DNA of 21,764 nt from JAUQQI01 sp040289115 (GTDB taxonomy: Bacteria > Chloroflexota > Dehalococcoidia > JAUQQI01), in contig PSKS01000041.1 in the NCBI GenBank assembly GCA_040289115.1, forward strand, positions 1 through 21,764, in the 5' to 3' direction. Within the stretch, counting starts at the first letter, position 1. Each line of letters starts with the position of its first letter. The notes under the pieces were generated by a model. That model was not told the DNA's origin and ran no database searches. It saw nothing but the letters and a program-made list of their open reading frames with translations. Below are positions 7,074 to 13,935 of the stretch, piece after piece. Both the position numbers and the translations under genes were made by a program.

Positions 7074-9278
7074 TTAAGCGGTTTCGGAGCCCCGGCCGAG
7101 CTCCCGGGTCACTGAGATGACCCCCCGGATCCCCTCCAGCTTGGCCATCACCCGGCTCAGCTGGTCAAGGCCGGTGGTCTCCACCGTGAGGTTAATGACG
7201 GCGCTCCGGTCGGGGCGGACCCTGGTCGAAACGTACGTGATGTTGACCTTCTCCTCGGAAACCACGGCCGAAACGTCCCGGAGCAGGCCCACCCGGTCCC
7301 AGGCCTCCAGTCGGATGGAGGCCGGGTAGACCTGCCGGGGCGACCGGCCCCAGGACACTTGAATGAGGCGGTCCTTCTCGTCCTCATTGAGAACGTTCGG
7401 ACAGTTGCGGCGGTGGACCGTCACCCCCTTGCCCCGGGTTATGTAGCCGATGATGGGGTCGCCGGGGATCGGATTACAGCACTTAGCCAGGTTGGTGAGC
7501 AAGTCCCCGATGCCCATGACGTCCACCACCGAGTAGGGGGCCGAGCCGTCGGTTTGAGGTGGGCGTTCGGCAAGGGGCACCGCCTCGGCCGGGGGCGGCT
7601 CCGCCACCTTGGCCCCAATCTGGTGGGGGTGGATGTCCCCACAGCCGACGGCCACCAAGAAGTCATCCACTTTCTCGTAATTAAAAAGCTTGGCCAGATC
7701 TTCTAGGGCCACCTGAATGCCCAGCCGCCGCAGCTCCTTTTCAACCAGCTCCCGGCCCCGCTCGATGTTGGAGGCCCGCTCCTGCTTGCGGAACCACTGG
7801 CGGATCTTCTCACGGGCATGGGAGGTGCGGACGTAGCCGAGGTTGGGGTTAAGCCAGTCGCGGCTGGGGCCCTTGCTCTGCTTCGAGGCAATGATCTCGA
7901 CGACGTCGCCATTTTGGAGCTGGTAATCCAGGGGCACCAGCCGACCGTTTACTTTGGCCCCAATGCACCGGTGGCCCAACTCCGTATGGATCCGGTAGGC
8001 GAAGTCGATGGGGGTTGAGCCAGCCGGAAGCTCCTTGAGCTCCCCCTTGGGAGTGAAAACGTAGACCTGGTCCCGGAAGATGTCTGACTTTACCGACTCG
8101 ACGAACTCCAGCGCCCCTTGCATGTCCCGCTGCCACTCCATCAGCTGGCGCAACCAGGCGATCTTGTCCTCGAACTTCGGGTCCTGATGGCGGCCCTCCT
8201 TGTACTTCCAGTGGGCGGCCACCCCGTATTCGGCTACCCAGTGCATCTCGTAGGTGCGGATCTGGACCTCCAGGGGCCGGCCGTCCAGGGCGATCACGGT
8301 GGTGTGGAGGGACTGGTAGCCGCTGGGTTTAGGGTTGGCGATGTAGTCGTCGATGTGGCCGGGGATTGGGTGCCAGATGCTGTGGACTACCCCAAGGGCG
8401 CTGTAACAGTCTTGGACAGTGTGTACCAGGATGCGCACCGCCAGCAGGTCGTAAATCTCGGTGAAGTCCTTGCCCTGCTCGGCGTATTTGGCGACCTTCT
8501 GGGCGATGCTGTAGATGTGCTTCGGCCGGCCGGTAACCTCGGCCTTGATGCCGGCCCGCTCCAGCTCCCGCTTCAGGACTTCAACGACCTGGCCAATATA
8601 CCGCTCCCGGCTTGCCCGACGGGCCCGGATCAGGCGGGCGATCTCCCGGTAGCGTTCGGGCTCCAGGCACCGGAAGGCCAGGTCCTCCAGCTCCCACTTA
8701 AACTGCCAGATGCCCAGGCGGCCGGCCAGGGGGGCATAGATGTCCATTGTTTCCTGGGCCACCCGCCGAGCCTTCTCCGGGGGCAGGGCTTCGAGGGTCC
8801 GCATGTTGTGGAGGCGGTCGGCCAGCTTGATCAGAACCACCCGAATGTCCTCGGCCATGGCCACGAACATCTTCCGGAGGTTCTGGGCCTGCTGTTCCAA
8901 GAGGCGCCGGTCGGTGAGGTTCGACGGGGACCACTGGATGCGGGAGAGTTTGGTCACGCCCTCCACCAGCCGGGCGACCTCGGGACCGAAACGCTGCTCG
9001 ATGGCTTCGAGGGGGACGTTGCAGTCCTCGACCACATCGTGGAGGAGGGCGGCAGCGATGGCGGCGGCGTCTAGCTTCAGGTCGGCCAGGAGGAGGGCCG
9101 TCTGGAGGGGGTGCTCGATGAAGGGCGTGCCCGAAGCCCGGACCTGGCCGTCGTGGGCCTCGGCGGCGAAGTCTACGGCGGCCTCAACCAGCGCCACCTT
9201 CTCGTGGGAAAGGTATTCGCTAACTTTGGTGATCAGTTTTTTTACCAGACCCTGGACTTCGGTCTGAACCGTCGCCAT
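7074..9278 (-). CDS. rel: Bifunctional-type (p)ppGpp synthetase/hydrolase, long RSH protein
   Basis: From the ATG at 9278 the product has 734 residues, normal for long RSH enzymes of the stringent response. Domains in order: HD hydrolase (about 25-185) with His56, HDVVED (80-85) and LADRLHNMR (152-160); synthetase (about 235-360) with HIYSI and GYQSLHT; TGS (about 400-465); helical region; RIS/zinc-finger with Cys600, Cys601, His622 and Cys626; and a C-terminal ACT (about 655-728). The hydrolase residues look intact. The loop that usually reads RxKD (bifunctional) or ExDD (synthetase only) reads HIDD at 308-311. An upstream GTG at 9452 keeps the frame open but would place a terminator hairpin inside the gene, so I reject it. 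The gene lies downstream of tRNA-Gln and ahead of the aminotransferase. Confidence 0.95.
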   Translation of the reverse strand: MATVQTEVQGLVKKLITKVSEYLSHEKVALVEAAVDFAAEAHDGQVRASGTPFIEHPLQTALLLADLKLDAAAIAAALLHDVVEDCNVPLEAIEQRFGPEVARLVEGVTKLSRIQWSPSNLTDRRLLEQQAQNLRKMFVAMAEDIRVVLIKLADRLHNMRTLEALPPEKARRVAQETMDIYAPLAGRLGIWQFKWELEDLAFRCLEPERYREIARLIRARRASRERYIGQVVEVLKRELERAGIKAEVTGRPKHIYSIAQKVAKYAEQGKDFTEIYDLLAVRILVHTVQDCYSALGVVHSIWHPIPGHIDDYIANPKPSGYQSLHTTVIALDGRPLEVQIRTYEMHWVAEYGVAAHWKYKEGRHQDPKFEDKIAWLRQLMEWQRDMQGALEFVESVKSDIFRDQVYVFTPKGELKELPAGSTPIDFAYRIHTELGHRCIGAKVNGRLVPLDYQLQNGDVVEIIASKQSKGPSRDWLNPNLGYVRTSHAREKIRQWFRKQERASNIERGRELVEKELRRLGIQVALEDLAKLFNYEKVDDFLVAVGCGDIHPHQIGAKVAEPPPAEAVPLAERPPQTDGSAPYSVVDVMGIGDLLTNLAKCCNPIPGDPIIGYITRGKGVTVHRRNCPNVLNEDEKDRLIQVSWGRSPRQVYPASIRLEAWDRVGLLRDVSAVVSEEKVNITYVSTRVRPDRSAVINLTVETTGLDQLSRVMAKLEGIRGVISVTRELGRGSETA

Positions 9279-9326
9279 GGTGACCCTTTGCACCCCCACC
9301 GGCTTCCCGTAAACAGTATAAAGAAA

Positions 9327-9349
9327 GGGCCTGGTCGGGGACCAGGCCC
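9327..9349 (-). terminator. Intrinsic terminator (or attenuator) between tRNA-Gln and rel
   Basis: A perfect 10-bp stem (9327-9336 with 9340-9349, loop of 3) is followed on the minus strand by TTTCTTTAT. It lies about 175 nt after the tRNA and 49 nt before the rel ATG. It most likely ends the tRNA transcript. Because I see no strong promoter between it and rel, partial readthrough or regulated termination is possible. A TATACT (9315-9320) directly after the hairpin could be a -10 box for rel, though no good -35 accompanies it. Confidence 0.75.
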
Positions 9350-9525
9350 AGGTTTGACCCGCAAGGTTACTGGGCGGCAAGCACCCGCCAGGTCGAAAAG
9401 GCCACGGCGGTGGGGACGCACCGCCGGACCGGTAAATACATCCAAGCTTCACTCGCCGGGGCCACGGTTCTAGTTTAACCGCAATATGTTGAGGTTAAGT
9501 AGGTTGTGGACCCCGAGATACCGGG
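9350..9525 (-). other. Structured spacer downstream of tRNA-Gln, upstream of rel
   Basis: This 176-nt stretch holds no credible gene but several hairpins on the minus strand. A perfect 8-bp stem lies at 9405-9412 / 9419-9426, a bulged GC-rich stem at about 9371-9392, and a short GGTT/AACC stem near 9467-9480. The terminator at 9327-9349 follows. I do not match it to a known riboswitch or RNA family. A 24-codon reading frame (9367-9441) is possible but lacks a ribosome site. Confidence 0.4.
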
Positions 9526-9596
9526 CTGCGGGGCCAGGATTCGAACCTGGAACTTCGGATCCAAAGTCCGACGTGTTACCGTTACACCACCCCGCA
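9526..9596 (-). tRNA. tRNA-Gln (anticodon TTG)
   Basis: The cloverleaf is complete on the minus strand. The acceptor is TGCGGGG / CCCCGCA with discriminator G, and the D arm is GTGT / ACAC. The anticodon stem is TCGGA / TCCGA around loop CTTTGGA, which gives anticodon TTG reading CAA/CAG Gln. The T arm is CCAGG TTCGAAT CCTGG. No CCA is encoded (GCCC follows), so CCA must be added by the nucleotidyltransferase. A TATAAT lies 9 nt before the 5' end. Confidence 0.97.
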
Positions 9597-9605
9597 CCGC
9601 TTTTG

Positions 9606-9611
9606 ATTATA
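9606..9611 (-). promoter_or_regulatory. -10 box of the tRNA-Gln promoter
   Basis: A perfect TATAAT on the minus strand, 9 nt upstream of the tRNA 5' end. The hexamer 17 bp further upstream (AGCAAT, 9629-9634) is a poor -35. This promoter is divergent from, and close to, that of the dehydrogenase. Confidence 0.6.
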
Positions 9612-9637
9612 AGCTATCGGGCGGGCCTATTGCTTTC

Positions 9638-9666
9638 TTCGGACCGGCCAATACGTGCGGTATAAT
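9638..9666 (+). promoter_or_regulatory. Sigma-A promoter of the dehydrogenase gene
   Basis: TTCGGA (9638-9643) and a perfect TATAAT (9661-9666) are separated by 17 bp. The start of transcription should be near 9673, leaving a leader of about 25 nt that contains the ribosome site GGAGGTGAT. Confidence 0.7.
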
Positions 9667-9698
9667 GGGGCCGGAAATCTTTAAGCGGAGGTGATCCC

Positions 9699-10817
9699 AT
9701 GTACCGCATCACCCTAATCCCTGGGGACGGGATTGGGCCCGAGGTCGTGGACGCAGCCCGCAGGGTCCTGGAAGCCACAGGCATCCCGTTCGAGTGGGAC
9801 GTTCAGGAGGTGGGCGAGGCCGTCATCCCCAAGTACGGCACCCCCATCCCGGACCACGTCATCGAGTCCATCCGCCACAACAAGGTGGCCCTTAAGGGGC
9901 CCATTACCACCCCGGTGGGCTACGGCTTCAGAAGCGTCAACGTGGCTATTCGCAAGGCCCTCGACCTCTACGTCAACTTGCGGCCGGCCAAACTTTATCC
10001 CGGGGTCCGCTCCCGCTACGAGCGGGTCGACCTTATCGTCGTCCGGGAGAACACCGAGGACCTCTACGCCGGGGTTGAGTTTGAGCAGGGCACCGAGGAG
10101 TGCCGTAAGGTCATTAACCTCATCCGGGAGCTGAGCGGCCAGCCGGTTCGGGACGACTCCGGGATCAGCATCAAGGCGATCTCCGTCACCGGCAGCCGCC
10201 GGATTGTTAAATGGGCCTTCGAATACGCCCGGAAAAACGGCCGCAAGAAGGTAACCGCTGTCCACAAGGCCAACATAATGAAGTTCACCGATGGCCTCTT
10301 CCTTAGGGTTGCCCGGGAGGTAGCCCAGGAGTACCCGGACATCGAGTTCGAGGACCGCATCGTGGACAACCTGAGCATGCAGCTGGTCCAGCGGCCGGAA
10401 GAGTATGATGTCTTGGTGCTGCCCAACCTTTACGGGGACATCATCTCGGACCTTTGCGCCGGCCTCATCGGGGGGCTGGGGATTGCGCCCGGGGCCAATA
10501 TCGGGGATGAGGCGGCCGTTTTCGAGCCCGTCCACGGCAGTGCCCCCAAGTATGCTGGCCAGAACAAGGCCAACCCGACGGCAACCATTCTGAGCGGGGT
10601 GCTGATGTTGCGGCACCTGGGCGAGACGGAGGCGGCCGACCTGGTGGAGCGGGCCGTAGCCGAGGTGATCCGGGAGGGCAAATACGTAACCTACGACCTC
10701 AAGCCGACCCGAGACGACCTGACAGCCGTGGGTACCCGGGAGATGGCTGACGCCATCATCGCCAAAATGCAAGAGCTACGCCAGAAAGCTGGCGTGGGTG
10801 CCGGTCGGGCCGGGTGA
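9699..10817 (+). CDS. Isocitrate/isopropylmalate dehydrogenase family enzyme, probably isocitrate dehydrogenase
   Basis: The product has 372 residues. Beta-decarboxylating dehydrogenase landmarks are present: GDGIGPEV (9-16), substrate segment SVNVAIRKALDLYVNLRP (79-96) with Ser79, Arg85 and Arg95, RENTEDLYAG (117-126), catalytic Tyr123 and Lys190, and metal ligands Asp224, Asp247 and Asp251. FRSVNVAIR and VHKANIMKFTDG favour isocitrate over isopropylmalate. In the cofactor site HGSAPKYAGQ carries Lys284 and Tyr285, the pair that marks NADP preference in E. coli Icd, but the following helper Arg (E. coli Arg395) appears replaced, so cofactor use is uncertain. It would supply 2-oxoglutarate and reducing power. 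No leu genes are nearby. GGAGGTGAT lies ideally before ATG. Confidence 0.92.
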   Translation: MYRITLIPGDGIGPEVVDAARRVLEATGIPFEWDVQEVGEAVIPKYGTPIPDHVIESIRHNKVALKGPITTPVGYGFRSVNVAIRKALDLYVNLRPAKLYPGVRSRYERVDLIVVRENTEDLYAGVEFEQGTEECRKVINLIRELSGQPVRDDSGISIKAISVTGSRRIVKWAFEYARKNGRKKVTAVHKANIMKFTDGLFLRVAREVAQEYPDIEFEDRIVDNLSMQLVQRPEEYDVLVLPNLYGDIISDLCAGLIGGLGIAPGANIGDEAAVFEPVHGSAPKYAGQNKANPTATILSGVLMLRHLGETEAADLVERAVAEVIREGKYVTYDLKPTRDDLTAVGTREMADAIIAKMQELRQKAGVGAGRAG

Positions 10818-10833
10818 TCAACCCGGCCCGACC
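10803..10833 (+). terminator. Terminator of the dehydrogenase gene, containing its stop codon
   Basis: A perfect 13-bp stem (10803-10815 with 10821-10833, loop GATCA) is followed by CTTTT on the plus strand. The TGA stop (10815-10817) sits at the top of the stem and loop, so the last residues are encoded within the 5' arm. On the minus strand the hairpin lies just after the valS stop but without a T-run, so it is less convincing for valS. Confidence 0.82.
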
Positions 10834-10836
10834 CTT

Positions 10837-13500
10837 TTAAGACTCCAGGGCCTCCCGAAGGCGCTGAAGGCGCTCCTGCTGCCGGCGAAGGCGCTCCTCC
10901 TCCCGCTCGACCACGTCGGCTGGGGCCTTGGCCCGGAACTCGGCGTCTTCGAGATGGGCCCGGAGCCGGGTCACATCGGCCTCAACCTCGGCCAGCTCTT
11001 GGGCCAGCCGGCGGCGTTCGGCCTCCAGGTTAATATGGGCCCCTACCAGCACGTAGCCGGTCGCCCCCAGGCCCACGATGCGAACGGCCCCATCAGGCCG
11101 TTCGGGCAGGGTCGTCCTAACTTCCACCGGCCTGGCCCGGGTGAGCTGGGAGATGACGGGCGCATAGGCTTCCAGCAAGTCTCGGTGTTTATCTGAGGCC
11201 AGAACCACCTCGACCCAGGCCCCGGCCGGCACCCGGAAGTCGGCCCGGACGTTGCGGACCCGCCGGATGAGGTCCATCAGCACCTCAAGTTGCCGTTCGG
11301 CCTCCGGGTCGAGGCGGGCCTCTTCCGGCTCGGGATAGGAGGCCACCATTATCGCTTCAGGCAGGGGGTGGCCAGCGGCCCGCCGTTCCCGTGTGAGGTG
11401 CTGCCAGAGTTTTTCGGTCACAAAGGGCATGAAGGGGTGAAGCAGCCGTAGGCTCCGTTCGAGAACGGTGTAAAGGACGGCCGGACTCGTATCGGGGTGG
11501 CCCAGCTCCCGGGCCCGGCGGCTCTGGACCTTAGCAATCTCGATATACCAGTCGCAGAATTCATCCCACAGGAAATCGTAAAGCAGCCTCAGGGCCTCGC
11601 CCAGCTCATAGTCAGCCATCAGCCGCCGCACCTCGGCCGTCACCCGGTTTAAACGGCTCAGGATCCACCGGTCGGCTTCGGTAAGGTCGGCCGGAAGCTC
11701 AAGGCCGGCCCGGCCGGCTCCGGCTCCCAGCGCGAAGCGGGCAGCATTCCAGAGCTTGTTGGTGAAGTTGCGGCCGGCCTCGACCTTCGGGATACCTAGC
11801 CGCACGTCATTGCCGGGGGTGATCCCCACCGTCAGGGCGTAGCGGAGGGCGTCGGCCCCGTACCGGTCGATGATGTCCAGGGGGTCGATTACATTGCCCA
11901 CCGACTTGCTCATCTTCCGGCCCTGGGCGTCCCGAACTAGGCCGTGCAAGTAGACGACTCGGAAGGGTACCTGCCCGGTGTTGCGCAGGCCGAGCATGAC
12001 CATCCGGGCCACCCAGAAGAAGAGGATATCGTAGCCCGTCTCCATCACGGACGTCGGGTAAAAATATCGGAGGTCTTCGGTTTCGTCGGGCCAGCCCAGG
12101 GTGGAGTGCGGCCACAGGCCTGAGCTAAACCAGGTATCCAACACGTCGGGGTCCTGCTCAAGCCTGGCCGAGCCGCACCGGTCGCACCGTTCGGGGTCCA
12201 GCATGGGGTCATCCCTGGGAGGGACGACAGTGGCCCTGCAGTCCTGGCAGTACCAGACGGGAATGCGGTGGCCCCACCAGATCTGGCGGGAGATGCACCA
12301 GTCGCGGATATTTTCAAGCCAGTTGGCGTAGACCCGGACGAAGCGCTCCGGTATGATGCGTATCTCCCCGTCCAGGACGGCCTTCAGGGCCGGCTCGGCC
12401 AGGGGCCTGGTTTTCACGAACCACTGGAGGCTGATGATGGGCTCAACCACCGTGTCACACCGCTCGCAGTGACCGATGCTGTAGCGGTAGGGCTCGACCT
12501 TCTCGAGCAGGCCCTGGGCCTTAAGGTCTTCGACAAGGCGGCGCCGGGCCTCATAGCGGTCGAGGCCGGCGTAGGGGCCGCCGTTTTGGTTAATGGTGGC
12601 GTCTAAGTTCATGATAAGGACCCGCTCCAGGCCGTGGCGCTGGGCGAGCTCGAAGTCCACGGGGTCGTGGGCCGGGGTAACCTTAACGGCCCCGGTCCCG
12701 AAGGCCGGGTCTACGGCCTCGTCGGCAATTATCGGCAGGAGCCGGCCGATAACGGGCAGCCGGGCCTGCCGGCCCACCAGGTGCCGATACCGCTCGTCTT
12801 CGGGGTGGACAGCTACCGCCGTATCCCCCAGCATCGTTTCAGGGCGGGTGGTAGCCACCACCACGTAGCCACTGCCGTCCTCCAGGGGATACCGCAGGTA
12901 GTAAAGATAGCCGTCGGTCTCTTTGTGCTCCACCTCCAGGTCGGAGAGGGCAGTGGCGCAGCGGGGGCACCAATTGATGATGCGCTCACCCCGGTAGATG
13001 AGGCCGTCGTGGTAGAGGCGGACGAAGGTCGTGCGCACTGCCCGGGACGGCCCCGGGTCAAGGGTGAACCGCTCCCGGGTCCAGTCGCAGGAGGATCCGA
13101 AGCGCCGGAGCTGATAGGTTATCCGCTGGCGGTAGCGATTCACCGACTGCCAGACCCGGTCGATGAACTTCTCCCGGCCCAGGTCGTGGCGGGTCAGCCC
13201 CTCCTCGGAAAGCTCGCGCTCCACCACTACCTGGGTGGCGATCCCGGCGTGGTCGGTGCCGGGAAGCCAGAGGGTGGGCTCGCCCAGCATCCGGTGCCAG
13301 CGGACCATAGTGTCCTCAATGATCATGGTGAGGGCGTGGCCGATGTGCAGTTCGCCCGTTACGTTGGGGGGCGGCATAATTATAGTGAAGGGCTTGCGGG
13401 TCGGGTCGACGGTGGGGGCAAAGAAGCCACGCTCCTCCCAGAAGCGGTAAACCTCCAGCTCGTCGGTGTGGTCATAGGTTTTCGGGATCGTTTCCAGCAT
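10837..13500 (-). CDS. valS: Valyl-tRNA synthetase
   Basis: The product has 887 residues, the usual length. Class I signatures are HIGH (52-55), in PPPNVTGELHIGHA, and KMSKS (529-533), in GRKMSKSVGNV. Between them lies the editing (CP1) domain. Zinc-type Cys pairs are seen in HCERCDT, CQDCRA and CDRCGS, then DVLDTWFSSGLWP, typical of ValRS. The anticodon-binding helices and a C-terminal coiled coil (EAERRRLAQELAEVEADV onward) complete the family architecture. It charges tRNA-Val with valine in the cytoplasm. GGAGG lies 7 nt before ATG. Expression is controlled by the T-box leader immediately upstream, whose specifier codon is a valine codon, confirming the substrate independently. Confidence 0.98.
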   Translation of the reverse strand: MLETIPKTYDHTDELEVYRFWEERGFFAPTVDPTRKPFTIIMPPPNVTGELHIGHALTMIIEDTMVRWHRMLGEPTLWLPGTDHAGIATQVVVERELSEEGLTRHDLGREKFIDRVWQSVNRYRQRITYQLRRFGSSCDWTRERFTLDPGPSRAVRTTFVRLYHDGLIYRGERIINWCPRCATALSDLEVEHKETDGYLYYLRYPLEDGSGYVVVATTRPETMLGDTAVAVHPEDERYRHLVGRQARLPVIGRLLPIIADEAVDPAFGTGAVKVTPAHDPVDFELAQRHGLERVLIMNLDATINQNGGPYAGLDRYEARRRLVEDLKAQGLLEKVEPYRYSIGHCERCDTVVEPIISLQWFVKTRPLAEPALKAVLDGEIRIIPERFVRVYANWLENIRDWCISRQIWWGHRIPVWYCQDCRATVVPPRDDPMLDPERCDRCGSARLEQDPDVLDTWFSSGLWPHSTLGWPDETEDLRYFYPTSVMETGYDILFFWVARMVMLGLRNTGQVPFRVVYLHGLVRDAQGRKMSKSVGNVIDPLDIIDRYGADALRYALTVGITPGNDVRLGIPKVEAGRNFTNKLWNAARFALGAGAGRAGLELPADLTEADRWILSRLNRVTAEVRRLMADYELGEALRLLYDFLWDEFCDWYIEIAKVQSRRARELGHPDTSPAVLYTVLERSLRLLHPFMPFVTEKLWQHLTRERRAAGHPLPEAIMVASYPEPEEARLDPEAERQLEVLMDLIRRVRNVRADFRVPAGAWVEVVLASDKHRDLLEAYAPVISQLTRARPVEVRTTLPERPDGAVRIVGLGATGYVLVGAHINLEAERRRLAQELAEVEADVTRLRAHLEDAEFRAKAPADVVEREEERLRRQQERLQRLREALES

Positions 13501-13526
13501 CGCTGTACCTCCAGCACCAAAACTTT

Positions 13527-13553
13527 GCGCCCCCGCCGCAAGGACGGGGGCGC
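13527..13553 (-). terminator. Regulated terminator of the valS T-box
   Basis: A 9-bp G/C stem (GCGCCCCCG, 13545-13553, with CGGGGGCGC, 13527-13535, both read on the minus strand) around a 9-nt loop lies between the T-box and valS. The downstream tract CAAAGTTTTGG is a rather poor U-run. Its 5' arm overlaps the end of the T-box sequence, so the two structures exclude each other. Confidence 0.82.
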
Positions 13554-13793
13554 CGTGGTACCACCTTGCTTCGGCCCGCTAAAGCAAAAACTTTTGCTTC
13601 AGCGAACCCTCATTGTCCGGTAACGGCCGGTCCGGGGCAGACTACTCGGGTGCCCCTTTCGCCTGCCCGACTCCCGGGCGACCTTCGGCGGTCCGCCTGC
13701 GGCGGGCTCACAGCCTCCGACCCACCGTCTCTGTCAGGCCGGCTTCCGCCTACTCCTCCCGTTCGTCGTCTTTAGCTTATTGGTGCCTTTCGA
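13527..13793 (-). ncRNA. T-box riboswitch (valine) controlling valS
   Basis: Read on the minus strand. Stem I carries AGTA followed by GGCGG on its 5' side and CCGCC then GAA on its 3' side, the specifier-loop frame. The codon after GAAG is GTC (13680-13682), a valine codon. A long A/T hairpin (stem III, about 13577-13602, 12 pairs with one G-T) precedes the T-box sequence AAGGTGGTACCACGG (13553-13567). Its TGGT can pair with the uncharged ACCA end of tRNA-Val. The competing terminator hairpin follows. Uncharged tRNA-Val should stabilise the antiterminator and raise valS expression. Confidence 0.95.
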
Positions 13794-13799
13794 TTTTGA

Positions 13800-13828
13800 A
13801 TTCTAAAGGGCAAACCCTCTGTTGTCAA
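13800..13828 (-). promoter_or_regulatory. Sigma-A promoter of valS
   Basis: On the minus strand a perfect TTGACA (13823-13828) is followed after 17 bp by TAGAAT (13800-13805). Transcription should begin near 13793, a few nucleotides before T-box stem I, giving a leader of about 290 nt. Confidence 0.88.
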
Positions 13829-13901
13829 ATAAAAAGCCTTGGTTGGGGCCCGGAACATTGGTCAGGGTACGGCCGCAGTCGGCGCTCCCGGGGTGGCAGG
13901 G

Positions 13902-13907
13902 TATACT
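13902..13907 (+). promoter_or_regulatory. Possible -10 box of uvrC
   Basis: TATACT lies 28 nt before the uvrC ATG, giving a start near 13914 and a leader of only about 20 nt. No recognisable -35 lies 16-18 bp upstream. The region 13829-13900 between the valS and uvrC promoters shows nothing else. Confidence 0.42.
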
Positions 13908-13935
13908 TTAAATCGGCGAACGACTGTTTTCGAGG

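Noticed and set aside
8118..9074. Long open frame (318 codons) on the plus strand opposite rel
   Set aside because: It mirrors a well-conserved Rel coding region. The product is rich in Gly, Val, Leu and Asp with no domain, and such shadows are expected in high-GC genes.
9367..9441. 24-codon leader-peptide frame upstream of rel
   Set aside because: No good ribosome site and no run of regulatory codons; the overlap with hairpins alone is not enough to call attenuation by translation.
9279..9452. 58-residue N-terminal extension of Rel from a GTG at 9452
   Set aside because: It would translate through the 9327-9349 terminator hairpin, has no family character and no ribosome site; the ATG at 9278 matches the usual Rel N-terminus.
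9714..10772. 352-codon open frame on the minus strand opposite the dehydrogenase
   Set aside because: It lies wholly antisense to a clear enzyme gene with a perfect ribosome site; no motif and no ribosome site of its own.
12634..13623. 329-codon open frame on the plus strand opposite valS and its T-box
   Set aside because: Antisense to conserved ValRS motifs and to riboswitch structure; low-complexity product.
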